A DNA stretch of 64,000 nt, taken from an uncultured Erythrobacter sp. GTDB taxonomy: Bacteria > Pseudomonadota > Alphaproteobacteria > Sphingomonadales > Sphingomonadaceae. How positions within the stretch are numbered: the stretch's first letter is position 1; the number at the start of each line of letters is the position of its first letter. This document shows, in pieces, positions 17,610 through 26,638 of the stretch. Under the pieces are notes generated by a model that was not told the DNA's origin, did no database searches, and was given only the letters and a program-made list of their open reading frames with translations. The position numbers and the translations under genes are program-made. The stretch is taken from contig CANNCZ010000002.1 in NCBI GenBank assembly GCA_947503275.1, positions 950,733 through 1,014,732 on the forward strand. The letters are read 5' to 3'.

Positions 17610-18064
17610 TGAGCCGAGCGCAGGATTTTGCGGACAAATGGCTCCGGACGCTCAACAATGGGGCGAAAGTTGTTATCCGCCACACAGCAGTGGCGACACA
17701 ACCGACGGGCCATGCAAAGACTGCGGACGAGTTTGTGCAGTCACTTGGGTTTGCGGCGATTGGATATAACTGGGAATTGCTCGATGCAGGAGCGGGTGGG
17801 TTCGAACCACGTTCGGCTCTGAAAGAGCTTCACAGCGCGCTGGCCCAGGACATTGACAACCCAAATCGCCCTTGGCTGACAGACGATGTCGCCGGCCGAT
17901 GCGCGCGCGAATTTCTGGACCTGTTTGACCCTGCGAGCCGCACGATAGTCTCCAACCGCTATGACGGATTGTGGAATCCCATTGCAGGTGGAGCGGTCGA
18001 GTGGGGCTTTGTCGGGTTTGATGAGCAAGTGATCGCGCTACTCTTGATCATAAGCGACCAATGA
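17609..18064 (+). CDS. Conserved hypothetical protein downstream of yggS
   Basis: A 151-residue soluble protein (start MSRAQDFADKWLRTL). It has no signal peptide, membrane helix or recognised motif. The N-terminal half is rich in polar residues around VVIRHTAVATQPTGHAKTADEF; the C-terminal half has FDPASRTIVSNRYDGLWNPIAGG and ends in a hydrophobic strand. The ATG shares its A with the yggS stop, so it is translated with yggS and may act in the same process, but I assign no function. A TTG 3 bp earlier is possible and would change little. Confidence 0.7.
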   Translation: MSRAQDFADKWLRTLNNGAKVVIRHTAVATQPTGHAKTADEFVQSLGFAAIGYNWELLDAGAGGFEPRSALKELHSALAQDIDNPNRPWLTDDVAGRCAREFLDLFDPASRTIVSNRYDGLWNPIAGGAVEWGFVGFDEQVIALLLIISDQ

Positions 18065-18094
18065 AAAAGGGCGCCCCGTTGCCGGAGCGCCCCT
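18064..18094 (-). terminator. Rho-independent terminator of the TonB receptor gene
   Basis: On the minus strand, GGGCGC (18092-18087), a 12-nt loop and GCGCCC (18074-18069) are followed directly by TTTTT. This starts 23 bp past the receptor stop at 18117. It overlaps the last codons of the convergent hypothetical gene at its other end. Confidence 0.8.
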
Positions 18095-18116
18095 CAATTT
18101 CAGGTTTTGCGGTTCC

Positions 18117-20885
18117 TTAGAACTCGCTGGTCAATCCCACAGTGAACAACGCACCGCGCGGATCATGGACCCGGCTGTCAAAGCCGCCATTGGTGGCAAC
18201 TCGCGGTGGTAGCTCGTTAAAGACGTTACGAGCGCCAACCGTCAGCTGGATCAGCTTATCCCGATCGAAGAACTCGTTGATCGCAACGCTGTATTGAATG
18301 TCGACGCGGAAATCGCTGCCGATATCCGCACCGCCATTTTGATCGTCCAGATAGCTGTCGATGTAACGGCCAAAGATATTCAACGAGTGCGCACCCGCTT
18401 CAACCTGAAGGCCTGCATTGAAGCGCAGTTCCGGAGTTGGCGAACCGAAATTGGTGAAGTTGCGATTGCCCGCACCATCAATAACCGCGCCTCCTGCCGT
18501 TGTTTGCAGATCATATTCCAATACGTAGCTGCCTTCAACGCTAGGCGTAATCGTAGCGAAGCCTGCATCAACGCGATACCGAACTGAGAAGTCGACACCG
18601 GACGTCGCAACGCTTGCGGCATTAACATAGCTGTTATTGACCTGAATGATCGTGCCGGCTGGGCTGCGGATGACGTTCACGCCGTTTGGATCAGCATCAA
18701 CGATGGACTGCGGAGCGGTCTGGACGATCGCGTCTTCAAACTCAAAGTTGTAATAATCTGCGCTGATCTCAAACCCGAAAAAGGGTTCAATAGTGAAGCC
18801 AAGATTATACGCGGTTGAGTCCTCTGGAACGAGGTTTGGGTTACCTACGGCGCGCACTGCGACAAAGGCGTTGGCCCCGCCATTGTTCGGGTCCGAGACT
18901 TGTTGAAGCGTTGTCGACTGCCCCTGCAACTGGAAGGTTGAAGGTGCACGGAACGAGGTCGAATAGGAGCCGCGCAATGACAACCAATCTGTCGGACGCA
19001 AAAGAAGTGCTGCTTTCGGGTCAAGCGTGCTGCCACCCTGGCTGCCGTAATCTTCATACCGCACTGCGAGTTGCAGATCGACGAAGTCTGCCAGAGGCAC
19101 ATTCAATTCGCCAAACACCGCGTAAACATCTTGTCCGCCGTCAAAGGCTTGCTCGCCAATCAGGAAGGCAAAGCCGTCATTTGCGGAAATGCTATCGAAG
19201 CTCGCTGAAATCCGTTGATCACGATATTGTCCACCGACGGCAATTCCGACCGGGCCTGATGGCAGCTCGAACAGCTCACCGGAAACGAACCCTTCGACCA
19301 CGAACAATTCTGCCTCGCGGTTCGAGACGGAAAATTCGGTGATGTAATCCAGCAACGCAGCATTGGTGTTGCCACCACCGGCCAATGCCGAAGCAAACGG
19401 ATCGAAGAATGTGCCGTCGGCCGGAATTGTCGCCCCGTTGGCGGTGAGGAAGGGGTTGTTCGCAGTGCAATCAAGCCCGGTCGCCGCATTGAAAGCAGGG
19501 ACAGCGTTGAAGCCGCGCAGTGCACAAGCAAAACGATCGCGAACAGTGTCTTCGGTATTGCCGGTGAAGTTGTTGTCCGCGAATGTCAGGCTGACATTCC
19601 ACAGGCCGTTTTGAAGGAGACCATCAAAATCGCCTTCCAGCGTTGTTGAAACGCGGAAAGTATCCGACTTAAACGTTGCAGGAGAAACCTCTCCGCCGGT
19701 TCCGCTGGCACGGCCGAAGAACACCACATTCGCGCCAAAGATGTTGTTTGGGTTGAAATCAGGAACAACAGCCTGACCCAATTGCAGGAACGGGAATGTT
19801 GGCGAATTGCCGCGCACCGCAGTGTTATCAGCATAGCTGACTTCGGCGCTGAAACGCACGCTGTCAGACAGGTCTGCATTGGCTGAGACAAAGGCGGTGA
19901 TGCGCTCTTCGTCTGGCACGAGGTTGAAGAATTCACCAAAGTCAAAACGGCACAGACCAACATCAGGGACACCAGCCGGCGTTGCCGAGATCACGTCTGC
20001 GATGCCGCCCGCCTGCGCGCATCCTGGATCAAGCACAGGTGCGCTTGCCGGGAAGCCAGGAACGCCAAAGAAGGAGCCGGGATTACCAAGCGAAGACGTA
20101 TCATCGCCAAAGAAGGTGGGGGTCCCGTCAGCATCGAAAGTCGGCCCTTGAGACAGGCGACGCTCTGCCGTCGTAAGCGCGGAACGGTCGACATAGCTTA
20201 CTGCGGCGACGAGGCTGAGATCGCCGATATTCAAACCGCCCATGGCCTGAAGGTTGTATTCTGAATAATCGCCAAAGCCGAGGTGCTCAGTATATTCGCC
20301 TGAAACCACGATCCCGTCATAACTGTCGCGCGTGATGAAGTTCACCACGCCTGCAACTGCATCCGAACCATAGAGCGAAGATGCGCCATCTTTCAGGATC
20401 TCAACCCGTTCAACCGCGATAAGAGGCACGAGAGAGCTGGTGTCGACGAAGTTGATGCCGTCATTGGTTGGTGCAGCAGATAGCGTCTGACGCTTACCAT
20501 CAAGCAGGATCAGAGTGGATGCAACACCAAGCCCGCGAAGGTTGATGTTGGAGGTCCCGGTCGTACCGCCTTGGGTAAACGCATCAGGGTTGTTTTGAGC
20601 GCCGCTGTTGATTGTGAGCGTCTGCGTGATCTCGCCGATGTTCTGCGCGCCAATATCGGCGATAGCTTCTGCGCCAACTGTTGCGAGTGGCGATGCCAAG
20701 TCAGCTTGCGACTGACGACGAATGCGCGAGCCTGTAACAAGAATTTGGTTTCCGCCTTCTTCGGCCGTCTCTTCAACTGGGCCTGCATCTTGCGCTTGCG
20801 CGGCAAAGGGGGTTGCAGCAGCTGAACAAAGAAGAAATGCCGCAAAGGTCCGTTGACCTGTGCGAGAGGGGGTACGCAGTTTCAT
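18117..20885 (-). CDS. TonB-dependent outer membrane receptor
   Basis: A 922-residue protein with a signal peptide (about 1-31, ending AAQAQ) and a TonB-box-like segment ILVTGSRIRR near residue 48. The plug domain (ADIGAQNIGEITQTL, then NINLRGLGVASTLILLDGKR and DGASSLYGSDAVAGVVNFIT) is followed by a long 22-strand-type barrel ending in an aromatic residue (GLTSEF). It imports a ligand across the outer membrane using TonB energy. The plug is of the kind common in sphingomonads and caulobacters, which often take up sugars, peptides or plant compounds rather than siderophores. No transporter or hydrolase is next to it, so the substrate is unknown. It is a single-gene transcript with its own terminator. 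Confidence 0.93.
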   Translation of the reverse strand: MKLRTPSRTGQRTFAAFLLCSAAATPFAAQAQDAGPVEETAEEGGNQILVTGSRIRRQSQADLASPLATVGAEAIADIGAQNIGEITQTLTINSGAQNNPDAFTQGGTTGTSNINLRGLGVASTLILLDGKRQTLSAAPTNDGINFVDTSSLVPLIAVERVEILKDGASSLYGSDAVAGVVNFITRDSYDGIVVSGEYTEHLGFGDYSEYNLQAMGGLNIGDLSLVAAVSYVDRSALTTAERRLSQGPTFDADGTPTFFGDDTSSLGNPGSFFGVPGFPASAPVLDPGCAQAGGIADVISATPAGVPDVGLCRFDFGEFFNLVPDEERITAFVSANADLSDSVRFSAEVSYADNTAVRGNSPTFPFLQLGQAVVPDFNPNNIFGANVVFFGRASGTGGEVSPATFKSDTFRVSTTLEGDFDGLLQNGLWNVSLTFADNNFTGNTEDTVRDRFACALRGFNAVPAFNAATGLDCTANNPFLTANGATIPADGTFFDPFASALAGGGNTNAALLDYITEFSVSNREAELFVVEGFVSGELFELPSGPVGIAVGGQYRDQRISASFDSISANDGFAFLIGEQAFDGGQDVYAVFGELNVPLADFVDLQLAVRYEDYGSQGGSTLDPKAALLLRPTDWLSLRGSYSTSFRAPSTFQLQGQSTTLQQVSDPNNGGANAFVAVRAVGNPNLVPEDSTAYNLGFTIEPFFGFEISADYYNFEFEDAIVQTAPQSIVDADPNGVNVIRSPAGTIIQVNNSYVNAASVATSGVDFSVRYRVDAGFATITPSVEGSYVLEYDLQTTAGGAVIDGAGNRNFTNFGSPTPELRFNAGLQVEAGAHSLNIFGRYIDSYLDDQNGGADIGSDFRVDIQYSVAINEFFDRDKLIQLTVGARNVFNELPPRVATNGGFDSRVHDPRGALFTVGLTSEF

Positions 20886-21002
20886 AGTTGTCTCTCCCAG
20901 ACATGTTTTCAGGGAGAATTAGAAAGTAAGTTCATTAAGCGCAACTTAATTTGGGCAATCCTTGTCGAATGTTGCTGTTGCTGTAGCAAAAATGGAACGA
21001 TC

Positions 21003-23777
21003 CTAAGCCTCTTCGTGCTCGCGCTGGCGCTTATCACTGGCTGCGGCGAGCAGCTCGCTCTCTATTTCGGCGAGACGTTCTGGCGCGGTGATTTTCGCCC
21101 CGGTTAGGTCCGTGACGTAAAACGTATCCGCCGCACTTTCGCCATAGGCGGTGATATGTGCAGATTGCACGATTAAGTTGGCTTTATACAAAGCGTGGGC
21201 AAGCCGGTTTAAAAGTGCAGGCCGGTCGCGCGCTGTCACTTCGATCACAGTGAAGTTGTTGGAGGCCGAATTGTCGAAATTGACGCTCGGCGCTACAGCA
21301 AAGGCCTTGGCGCGCGAATGCGAAAGTGGGCGTGCGGCGAGTTTGGGGACCAGCTCAATATTCGCCATCAACGCATCGCTGATGCCCTTTTTCAAACGGG
21401 CGATCTGGCTCTCTTCGCTAAAGGGCATAGCGTGCATGTCCTGCACCAGGAAATTGTCGATTGCATAGCCATTCATCGCGGTGTGAATCCGGGCGTCGAT
21501 GATGTTTGCACCTGCCAGATGCATCCCGCCCGCCATGCGATAGAACATGCCCGGATGGTCCGGTCCAATCACGCTCACCAGCGTTGCCCCGCGTTCTTCA
21601 TCAACGTCGCAATGGATCGACAGGGGGTTTGTCCCTCTCTGAGCGGCCTCAAACTGGATGAGGTTCTTGGCGATGATGTCTTCGGGTTCGGCGACCCAAT
21701 AGGCATCGCCCAGCATCTCGCCGAATTCCTCAACCAAATGTGCTTGTTTGCCGAGAATTTCGGCGGTGTCTTCTTTCTTCGCCTGTACCCGCTCGGCACG
21801 CCCGGTGCGTTTGTGGCCCAGCCGCAATCGCTCCTGCGCGGCGTCATAAAGCTCGCCCAAAAGCTGGCCTTTCCAGCTGTTCCAGGTGCCTGGCCCAACC
21901 GCGCGGATATCGACTGCGGTCAGGATCGCCAGATTGCGCAGGCGATCAACGGTTCTGACCTCGCCGACAAAGTCTTCAATCGTCTTGGGGTCGGTAAGGT
22001 CGCGTTTCTGCGCGGTTGAGCTCATCAAAAGATGTTGCAGGACCAGCCATGCGACAAGCTCGGTTTCCTTCGGCGTCAATCCAAAACGCGGGCACAGCTT
22101 GCGCGCCACCTCCGCGCCCAAAATCGAGTGATCGCCGCCGCGACCCTTGGCAATATCGTGCAGCAAAACGGCGACATACAAAGCGCGGCGCGAGGCGACT
22201 TTGTGGATCTGTTTGGTCGCGCGTGGGTGGTCGGCTTCGAGCAGGCCGCGTTCAATCTGACTGGTGAGACCAATCGCGCGGATCGTGTGCTCATCGACGG
22301 TGTAGTGGTGATACATGTCGAATTGCATCTGCGCATTGACCCGGCCAAAATCGGGCACGAAGCGTCCGAATACACCCGCCTCATTCATCCAGCGCAAAGC
22401 TGTTTCCGGGTCATTGCGCCCGCCGAGCAATTGGAGGAACAAGGTGTTGGCCCGCGGGTCCTTGCGCACGGCGCGGTCGATCAATTTCGTGTCTCGGTTC
22501 GCTTGACGCATGGTCTCTGGGTGGATTTCAAGACCTTCGGCCTCTGCGACCTGAAACACCTCTATCAATCGCACAGGATCATCGGCGAACCACTTGTCGC
22601 CAGGCGCCTTGATCCAGCCCCCTTCGGCGACATAGCCTTTGACGCTGCGCGGTTTGGATTTCCATCCAGCGAAGAAGCCACCGCGTGGGCGCTTCCGGGC
22701 AAATTCTTCGTCTAGATGCGCTAGGAACACGCCGGTCAGGCTGCCCACGCGCTTGGCCTGCATGAAGTAGAATTGCATGAAGCGTTCGACCGCGCTCTTG
22801 CCGGGACGATCAGCGAAATTCATGCGCTCTGCGACTTGTCGTTGCAGGTCGAATGTCAGGCGGTCCTCTGCCCGGTCGGTGAGCACATGCATGTGGCACC
22901 GCACGGCGAGTAAGTACCCTTCGGCTCTGCGAAAACTGCGATATTCGGCGCTGGTTAAAAGGCCAACGCCGACCAGATCGGCGGCTGTCTCTACACCATG
23001 GATGAACTTGCCGATCCAATAAAGCGTTTGGAGGTCGCGAAGCCCCCCTTTGCCGTCTTTGATATTGGGTTCAACGACATAGCGGCTGTCGCCCATCCGC
23101 TTATGCCGCGCATTGCGTTCTTCCAGTTTCTCGGTGAGGAATTGGCGCTCATTCCCGCTTGCGACCTCGCTCCAAAACCGCTGACGCAACTCATCATAGA
23201 CATCCTGATCACCCCAGATCAGCCTACTTTCCAGCAAGGCGGTGCGAATGGTCAAATCATCCTTTGCCATCCGCATTGTATCACCGATTGTGCGGCTGGA
23301 ATGGCCCACTTTCAGCCGCAGATCCCACATGAGATACAGCATCGCCTCAATCACTTGCTCACACCAAGGTGAGCGTTTCATCGGGGTGATAAAGGCAATG
23401 TCGACGTCGGAATGCGGGGCCATTTCGGCGCGCCCATATCCGCCCACCGCCAGCACTGCGAGCCGTTCTGCCGTAGTGCGATTGCCAGCGGGATAGACGA
23501 AACCGGTGACGTAATCATGGATCACCCGCACCAATTGATCAGTCAAAAAGGCATAGCCATGAGTGATCTCATAGCCCGCAGCAGGCTTGTCAATCAGGCG
23601 ACTCTCCAGCTCACTGCGACCGCCCGCCAATGCCTCTTGCAACAGGTCAAGGATCGCTGGGCGCGCAGCATCGCCCTGATCGCTCGCGAGAGCGGCAATT
23701 GCGCTAGAAAGCTCACGCCGATTGATAATCGCGCGTTGGCGGGGAACGCGCCGACTGGGCAAGCTCCAGTCAGTCAT
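21003..23777 (-). CDS. glnD: PII uridylyltransferase/uridylyl-removing enzyme GlnD
   Basis: A 924-residue bifunctional nitrogen-status sensor. The nucleotidyltransferase motif GGYGRAEMAPHSDVDI (with the catalytic Asp pair) lies at about 150. The HD phosphohydrolase domain has HDIAKGRGGDHS at about 500. Two C-terminal ACT domains (around VIGPDHPGMFYRMAGG and VTARDRPALLNRLA) bind glutamine. It uridylylates PII when glutamine is low and removes UMP when it is high. Length and domain order are normal. No glnB/glnK or glnA is adjacent. The gene for an acyl-CoA synthetase lies upstream on the same strand, 36 bp away, so they may be cotranscribed. Confidence 0.96.
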   Translation of the reverse strand: MTDWSLPSRRVPRQRAIINRRELSSAIAALASDQGDAARPAILDLLQEALAGGRSELESRLIDKPAAGYEITHGYAFLTDQLVRVIHDYVTGFVYPAGNRTTAERLAVLAVGGYGRAEMAPHSDVDIAFITPMKRSPWCEQVIEAMLYLMWDLRLKVGHSSRTIGDTMRMAKDDLTIRTALLESRLIWGDQDVYDELRQRFWSEVASGNERQFLTEKLEERNARHKRMGDSRYVVEPNIKDGKGGLRDLQTLYWIGKFIHGVETAADLVGVGLLTSAEYRSFRRAEGYLLAVRCHMHVLTDRAEDRLTFDLQRQVAERMNFADRPGKSAVERFMQFYFMQAKRVGSLTGVFLAHLDEEFARKRPRGGFFAGWKSKPRSVKGYVAEGGWIKAPGDKWFADDPVRLIEVFQVAEAEGLEIHPETMRQANRDTKLIDRAVRKDPRANTLFLQLLGGRNDPETALRWMNEAGVFGRFVPDFGRVNAQMQFDMYHHYTVDEHTIRAIGLTSQIERGLLEADHPRATKQIHKVASRRALYVAVLLHDIAKGRGGDHSILGAEVARKLCPRFGLTPKETELVAWLVLQHLLMSSTAQKRDLTDPKTIEDFVGEVRTVDRLRNLAILTAVDIRAVGPGTWNSWKGQLLGELYDAAQERLRLGHKRTGRAERVQAKKEDTAEILGKQAHLVEEFGEMLGDAYWVAEPEDIIAKNLIQFEAAQRGTNPLSIHCDVDEERGATLVSVIGPDHPGMFYRMAGGMHLAGANIIDARIHTAMNGYAIDNFLVQDMHAMPFSEESQIARLKKGISDALMANIELVPKLAARPLSHSRAKAFAVAPSVNFDNSASNNFTVIEVTARDRPALLNRLAHALYKANLIVQSAHITAYGESAADTFYVTDLTGAKITAPERLAEIESELLAAASDKRQREHEEA

Positions 23778-23813
23778 CGCGTTCCCTTCCTAAAATGTCC
23801 GCGCACCCGAATT

Positions 23814-25532
23814 TCAGGCGGCGGAGAGCTTTGCTGTGTAGGCCTCACGCAGAGACTTCTTGTCGATTTTCTGCGTGCCAAGGCGTGGGAGAACTTCATC
23901 GGTTACCCAGATATGCTCTTCGAGAGGAACCTTGAAGGGGGCAATCCGCGACAATAGGAATTCGCGCAAAGCGCCGCCTTCCATCGCATCACGGCCCTCT
24001 TTGACGCGGAAGATCGCGGCCGGCACTTCGCCCATGCGATCATCAGGCAGGCCAAAGACTGAACACTCCGCAATATCGTCATGCGCATAGACGGCGTCTT
24101 CAACTTCGATGCAGGAGATGTTCTCGCCGCCGCGGATAATAATGTCCTTCTTACGGTCGACGATGTAGAGATATCCGTCTTCGTCGAGATAGCCCAGATC
24201 GCCGCTGCGGAAGAATTGGTCCTCGGTAAAGGCTTTGCGCGTGGCCTCTTCGTTGTTCCAATAGCCGAGGAAATTGGCGACTGTGCGAATGCAAACCTCG
24301 CCCACATCGCCTTGCGCCAATTGGTTGCCGTCATCATCAAGGATGGCGACTTCGACGAGAGGCTGTGACGCTTTGCCGGTGGAGCCGGGCTTCGCCATGT
24401 AGTTCTCATTGAAATTGCCGCAACCGACCGCATTGGTCTCGGTCAAGCCATAGCCAAGCAGCGGGAACCCTTTGGGGAATGCTTCTTTGATTTTGGTTAC
24501 ATGCTCCAATGGACGCGGCGCGCCGCCAGCGGCGAAACTGCGGCATGCAGACAGGTCGTATTGATCCTTGTTCGGATGCGTTGCCATCTCGTAACTCATC
24601 AGAGGCACACCGACGAAATAAGTGACCTTTTCTGTGTCCATGAGACGCAGAGCTTCCTCTGCATTCCATTTGGGCATCAGCACCAATTTGCGCGCAATAG
24701 CATAGGATTGCAGGAACAACGGCACTTCGCCCGTCACATGGAACAACGGGACAGCGACAAGCGCGCTGGGCTGTGCGCTGACATCTTCGCCCTGGCTTTC
24801 CAGCAACACTTTGGCCATCGCGCTTTGTGCGACATAGCTCATGACGCCGGCGACAACGCCGCGATGGTCAGAATAGGCACCCTTGGACTGACCGGTGGAA
24901 CCCGATGTGTAGAGGATGGTCGCCAAGTCATCTGCGGTAAGCACGCCGAGCATTTGCATGGCGACACTGGTCGCCGGATCGGCAGGCGGCGCCCATACAT
25001 TCGCAAGACCCTGTGCCGGAGCGGTGTGCTCAATCATGATCAGTTTTGCGGGATGGTCGGTGCCCTCCAGCCGCGCCGCGCGGCCCGCATCGGCCAGCAC
25101 CAGTTCGCATTCGGCGAGGCGGATGCCATAGGCGAGCTCGTCGCCTGACCAGAAACCGTTGAGCAGTGTCACGCAGCCGCCAGCCATAGCGATGCCCATG
25201 TAGCCGATCATCCAATTGGCCGAATTGCGCGCGGCAATCCCAACCCGATCACCTTTTTTCATGCCATGCTGTGTTGCCAGACTCTCTGCCACGCACATTG
25301 CGGCGGCATATGTCTGACCAAAGGTCATCCGGATCTCGCCGTCGACGATGAACGGCACATCCTTATGCTCATTGCAGAAATGCGCGAAATAATGCGCCAT
25401 TGTGGGCGGAGCGACCGTAAAGGCGGGCATGTCGACGCCGTGGCGCGCAAAGGGCGTGGTGTGAAATGGCTGACCTTCTTTGGTCATTTGGGCCATGATC
25501 GCATCAAGCGCAGTGTCCAGCTGAGTGGGCAT
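23814..25532 (-). CDS. AMP-dependent acyl-CoA synthetase/ligase
   Basis: A 572-residue class I adenylate-forming enzyme. The P-loop is YTSGSTGQSKGA, the A5 motif GYGLTETNAVG, the A7/A8 region SGDLGYLDEDGYLYIVDRKKDIIIRGGENI, and the C-terminal lysine region is GTQKIDKKSLREAY. It activates a carboxylic acid with ATP and transfers it to CoA. The acyl chain cannot be told. ATG 25530-25532 has AAGGAGAG at ideal spacing; the 71-codon upstream extension in the same frame is not supported. It is transcribed away from lgt across a 191-bp divergent promoter region and reads toward glnD. Confidence 0.92.
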   Translation of the reverse strand: MPTQLDTALDAIMAQMTKEGQPFHTTPFARHGVDMPAFTVAPPTMAHYFAHFCNEHKDVPFIVDGEIRMTFGQTYAAAMCVAESLATQHGMKKGDRVGIAARNSANWMIGYMGIAMAGGCVTLLNGFWSGDELAYGIRLAECELVLADAGRAARLEGTDHPAKLIMIEHTAPAQGLANVWAPPADPATSVAMQMLGVLTADDLATILYTSGSTGQSKGAYSDHRGVVAGVMSYVAQSAMAKVLLESQGEDVSAQPSALVAVPLFHVTGEVPLFLQSYAIARKLVLMPKWNAEEALRLMDTEKVTYFVGVPLMSYEMATHPNKDQYDLSACRSFAAGGAPRPLEHVTKIKEAFPKGFPLLGYGLTETNAVGCGNFNENYMAKPGSTGKASQPLVEVAILDDDGNQLAQGDVGEVCIRTVANFLGYWNNEEATRKAFTEDQFFRSGDLGYLDEDGYLYIVDRKKDIIIRGGENISCIEVEDAVYAHDDIAECSVFGLPDDRMGEVPAAIFRVKEGRDAMEGGALREFLLSRIAPFKVPLEEHIWVTDEVLPRLGTQKIDKKSLREAYTAKLSAA

Positions 25533-25723
25533 GCGGTGTTCTCTCCTTCGTCTCACCCTGTGATCGGGCGGTTGTTTTAACAGGCTTTGCCTAACGGGGG
25601 GCAATGAACTGAATGTGTGCCAGCGACTGCCAAGGCTTTCCCCAAAACCTTCGCTGTGCCAATAGCGTTCCCACGCGGCGTAAGCTGCGCGGGATGCAAG
25701 ACGTTTACTAAGAGGTTCAACTC

Positions 25724-26638
25724 GTGCTGTCACTACTTGCTGCAAGCGGCGGCGCTGCAGACCCGATATTCTGGTCCGATCTGGGGCTGAGGCCCTATCT
25801 GTTTGACATTGGTGGGTTTCAGCTGCGTTATTACTCGCTGGCCTATTTGATCGGCGTGATATTTGCCTATTGGCACACGTCCAAAATGCTCAAGGCACCT
25901 GGTGCGCCCATGGCGCAGCGCCATGCAGATGACCTTTTCTTCTATTGCACACTCGGTGTGATTCTCGGCGGTCGGCTGGGATACGCGGCGTTTTATACCG
26001 GTGGTGAGACCGGCATCCCCAGCGCCTTCACCGATTTCTCCGGCGATGGTTTCGTCTCGTGGAAGCTGCTCAGAATGTGGGATGGCGGCATGTCGTTCCA
26101 TGGCGGATTGCTGGGCGTGTTGGCGGCAATCGGGTTCGTGTCGATGCAGGGTAAGCTCTCTTTCCTGCGCGTGTGCGACTATATCGCCGTAAATGTGCCG
26201 ATGGGTATGTTGTTGGGGCGGCTTGCCAATTTCAACAATGGCGAATTGTGGGGCCGGGTAACCGATGTTCCTTGGGCCATGGTGTTCCCAGACGGGCGAG
26301 CCGGTGATGAAGCGCGCCATCCAAGTCAATTGTATCAAGCAGGTCTTGAAGGATTGCTGTTGCTGGTCGTCCTGATGTTCCTCTTTTGGAAGACCAATGC
26401 GCGGTATCGCCCCGGTCTTTTGGTGGGTGTTTTTACGCTCGGAATGGGCCTTGCGCGGTTTATTAACGAATTTTTCCGTGAACCTGATGCACAACTTGCT
26501 GACTTTGCAGCACGAACCGGTCTATCGATGGGGCAATGGCTCACAATACCGCTGATCTTGATTGGATTGATTGTCACGCTTTACGCCGTGACGAGGAAAC
26601 CCGTGGGAACGGGCGGTCAGACGGCGCCAGCGACCTAG
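25724..26638 (+). CDS. lgt: Prolipoprotein diacylglyceryl transferase
   Basis: A 304-residue integral membrane enzyme that transfers diacylglycerol from phosphatidylglycerol to the lipobox cysteine of prolipoproteins. The family signature is present as GRLANFNNGELWG at 165-177. Around it lie GGRLGYAAFY, a SFHGGLLG segment with the essential His, and ARHPSQLYQAGLEG, also diagnostic. About seven membrane segments are visible. It starts at GTG. Downstream is the MidA-type methyltransferase frame, which opens inside lgt. Several lipoproteins in this window (serine hydrolase, PstS-like, YceI-like, MBL-fold) would be substrates. Confidence 0.96.
   Translation: MLSLLAASGGAADPIFWSDLGLRPYLFDIGGFQLRYYSLAYLIGVIFAYWHTSKMLKAPGAPMAQRHADDLFFYCTLGVILGGRLGYAAFYTGGETGIPSAFTDFSGDGFVSWKLLRMWDGGMSFHGGLLGVLAAIGFVSMQGKLSFLRVCDYIAVNVPMGMLLGRLANFNNGELWGRVTDVPWAMVFPDGRAGDEARHPSQLYQAGLEGLLLLVVLMFLFWKTNARYRPGLLVGVFTLGMGLARFINEFFREPDAQLADFAARTGLSMGQWLTIPLILIGLIVTLYAVTRKPVGTGGQTAPAT

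Noticed and set aside
17800..17814. GTTC-N7-GTTC, matching the alphaproteobacterial LexA box
   Set aside because: It is inside a coding region, far from any gene start, and the 8 fixed bases can occur by chance in 64 kb.
25533..25745. 71-codon N-terminal extension of the acyl-CoA synthetase at 23814-25532
   Set aside because: The basic, low-quality extension would overlap the lgt start, and a strong ribosome site marks the internal ATG.
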